Origin: Candidatus Uhrbacteria bacterium RIFOXYB2_FULL_45_11
GTDB taxonomy: Bacteria; Patescibacteriota; Patescibacteriia; UBA9934; GWF2-40-263
Direction: 5' to 3'
DNA length: 6,231 bases
Assembly: GCA_001791715.1 (NCBI GenBank)
Contig: MGFD01000047.1
Span: 6,451-12,681 of the forward strand
Positions 5,646 through 6,231 of this stretch are shown here, piece after piece. The position numbers and the translations under genes were made by a program. Below the pieces are notes generated by a model. The model saw only the letters and a program-made list of their open reading frames with translations, was not told the DNA's origin and ran no database searches. Within the stretch, counting starts at the first letter, position 1. The number at the start of each line of letters is the position of its first letter.

Positions 5646-6231
5646 ATGAAAACATTTTCTCGAAACATTGTTCTTTCCTTTCTTCTTTCGTGGTTTATTG
5701 TCACGCCTGTTTTTGCGTCGGTCATGATTACGGATGATAAGTACTTTAGCGAGCAATGGTATTTGCAGGCCATTCAGGCGCCATCCGCATGGCAAACCGT
5801 AACAGGATCTTCTGATGTGATTGTTGCGGTTTTGGATACGGGATTTGATACGAATCATCCCGATCTTTTGGAAAATAAATGGATTAACACAAGAGAGGTT
5901 GCGGAGAACGGAGCAGATGATGACGGAAACGGATTTATTGATGATGTGCAAGGTTGGGATTTCATTGATCATGACAACACACCAGAACCTACCATCTCAG
6001 AAACATATGATGAAGGCGCTGTTTCACACGGAAGTGTGATTGCGGGAATTATTGGAGCAACAACAAATAACGGAAATGGTATTGCGGGAATAAACTGGAA
6101 CGTAAAACTCATGAACGTTCGTATTTTGAATAACATGGGTGAAGGAAATTCTGTGACGGCGCGTGAAGGGATTCAATACGCGGTGAAAAATGGTGCAAAT
6201 GTTGTGAACCTGAGTTTTACAGGATTTGATA
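5646..6231 (+). CDS. Second secreted S8 (subtilisin-like) peptidase, 3' partial at the window edge
   Basis: An ATG at 5646 opens a frame that runs uninterrupted to the window end, giving 195 full codons. The N-terminus is a signal peptide (MKTFSRN, then a hydrophobic run, likely cut after VFA24). It is followed by EQWYLQAIQAPSAW, a lead-in commonly seen before S8 domains of this type. Asp64 lies in VLDTGFD and His128 in VSHGSVIAG; the Asn and Ser regions fall beyond the edge. The acidic segment DDDGNGFIDDVQGWDF (96-111) matches the one in the upstream peptidase. By hand alignment about half of ~133 positions are identical, so the two are tandem paralogues. The gap from the upstream stop is 12 nt without a terminator, which suggests co-transcription, although TTAGAT at 5630-5635 could be a weak internal -10. 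No Shine-Dalgarno sequence is visible. Whether it also ends in repeats cannot be seen. Confidence 0.92.
   Translation, partial: MKTFSRNIVLSFLLSWFIVTPVFASVMITDDKYFSEQWYLQAIQAPSAWQTVTGSSDVIVAVLDTGFDTNHPDLLENKWINTREVAENGADDDGNGFIDDVQGWDFIDHDNTPEPTISETYDEGAVSHGSVIAGIIGATTNNGNGIAGINWNVKLMNVRILNNMGEGNSVTAREGIQYAVKNGANVVNLSFTGFD

Noticed and set aside
5821..6039. 72-codon plus-strand frame near the right edge
   Set aside because: It is out of frame with the second S8 peptidase, whose Asp and His motifs establish the true frame.

Overview
The window looks like a piece of chromosome from a bacterium of the Patescibacteria/Candidate Phyla Radiation. No ribosomal or other taxonomic marker is present, so this rests on gene content. 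The clues are secreted S8 peptidases carrying GDVNGDG-type propeller repeats, an Asp-box protein ending in a DGKR...FTW...VTYRPG domain, a small one-helix protein of a kind I associate with these genomes, a Gly/Thr beta-repeat surface protein, and starts without Shine-Dalgarno sequences. The standard bacterial genetic code fits: UAA, UAG and UGA all act as stops. Everything supportable lies on the plus strand.

Layout. (1) 2-919: 3' end of a glycine/threonine-rich beta-repeat surface or fibre protein, cut by the window edge, followed by a near-perfect 16-bp hairpin terminator. (2) 1058-1462: a 134-residue membrane-anchored protein of unknown function, with its own likely promoter and a terminator at 1480-1516. 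(3) 1546-3009: a secreted 487-residue protein with four Asp-box (BNR/Ycf48-like) motifs, a proline linker and a C-terminal domain. A TATAAT box lies 9 nt before its ATG. (4) 3011-3563: a compact RAYT (REP-associated tyrosine transposase) element, one HUH/Y1 gene framed by two inverted copies of a REP-like hairpin. (5) 3585-5633: a secreted subtilisin-like S8 peptidase with a C-terminal beta-propeller-like repeat domain. (6) 5646-6231: a second S8 peptidase, 12 nt downstream and about half identical in the compared region, cut by the right edge before its catalytic serine.

How it fits together. Apart from the RAYT, every gene appears to encode an exported or membrane-anchored product, so this is a cell-surface/secretome neighbourhood. 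The two peptidases are tandem paralogues, probably co-transcribed. The RAYT element sits exactly between the Asp-box gene and the first peptidase. Its left hairpin is placed to terminate the Asp-box transcript, and its right end abuts the extended -10 box of the peptidase promoter.

The observations most worth following are the RAYT element with structure-preserving substitutions between its two hairpins, and the repeated placement of -10 boxes 6-11 nt before start codons, which suggests leaderless mRNAs. I see no clear sign of a wholly new defence or catalytic system. No tRNA, rRNA or CRISPR array was recognised.
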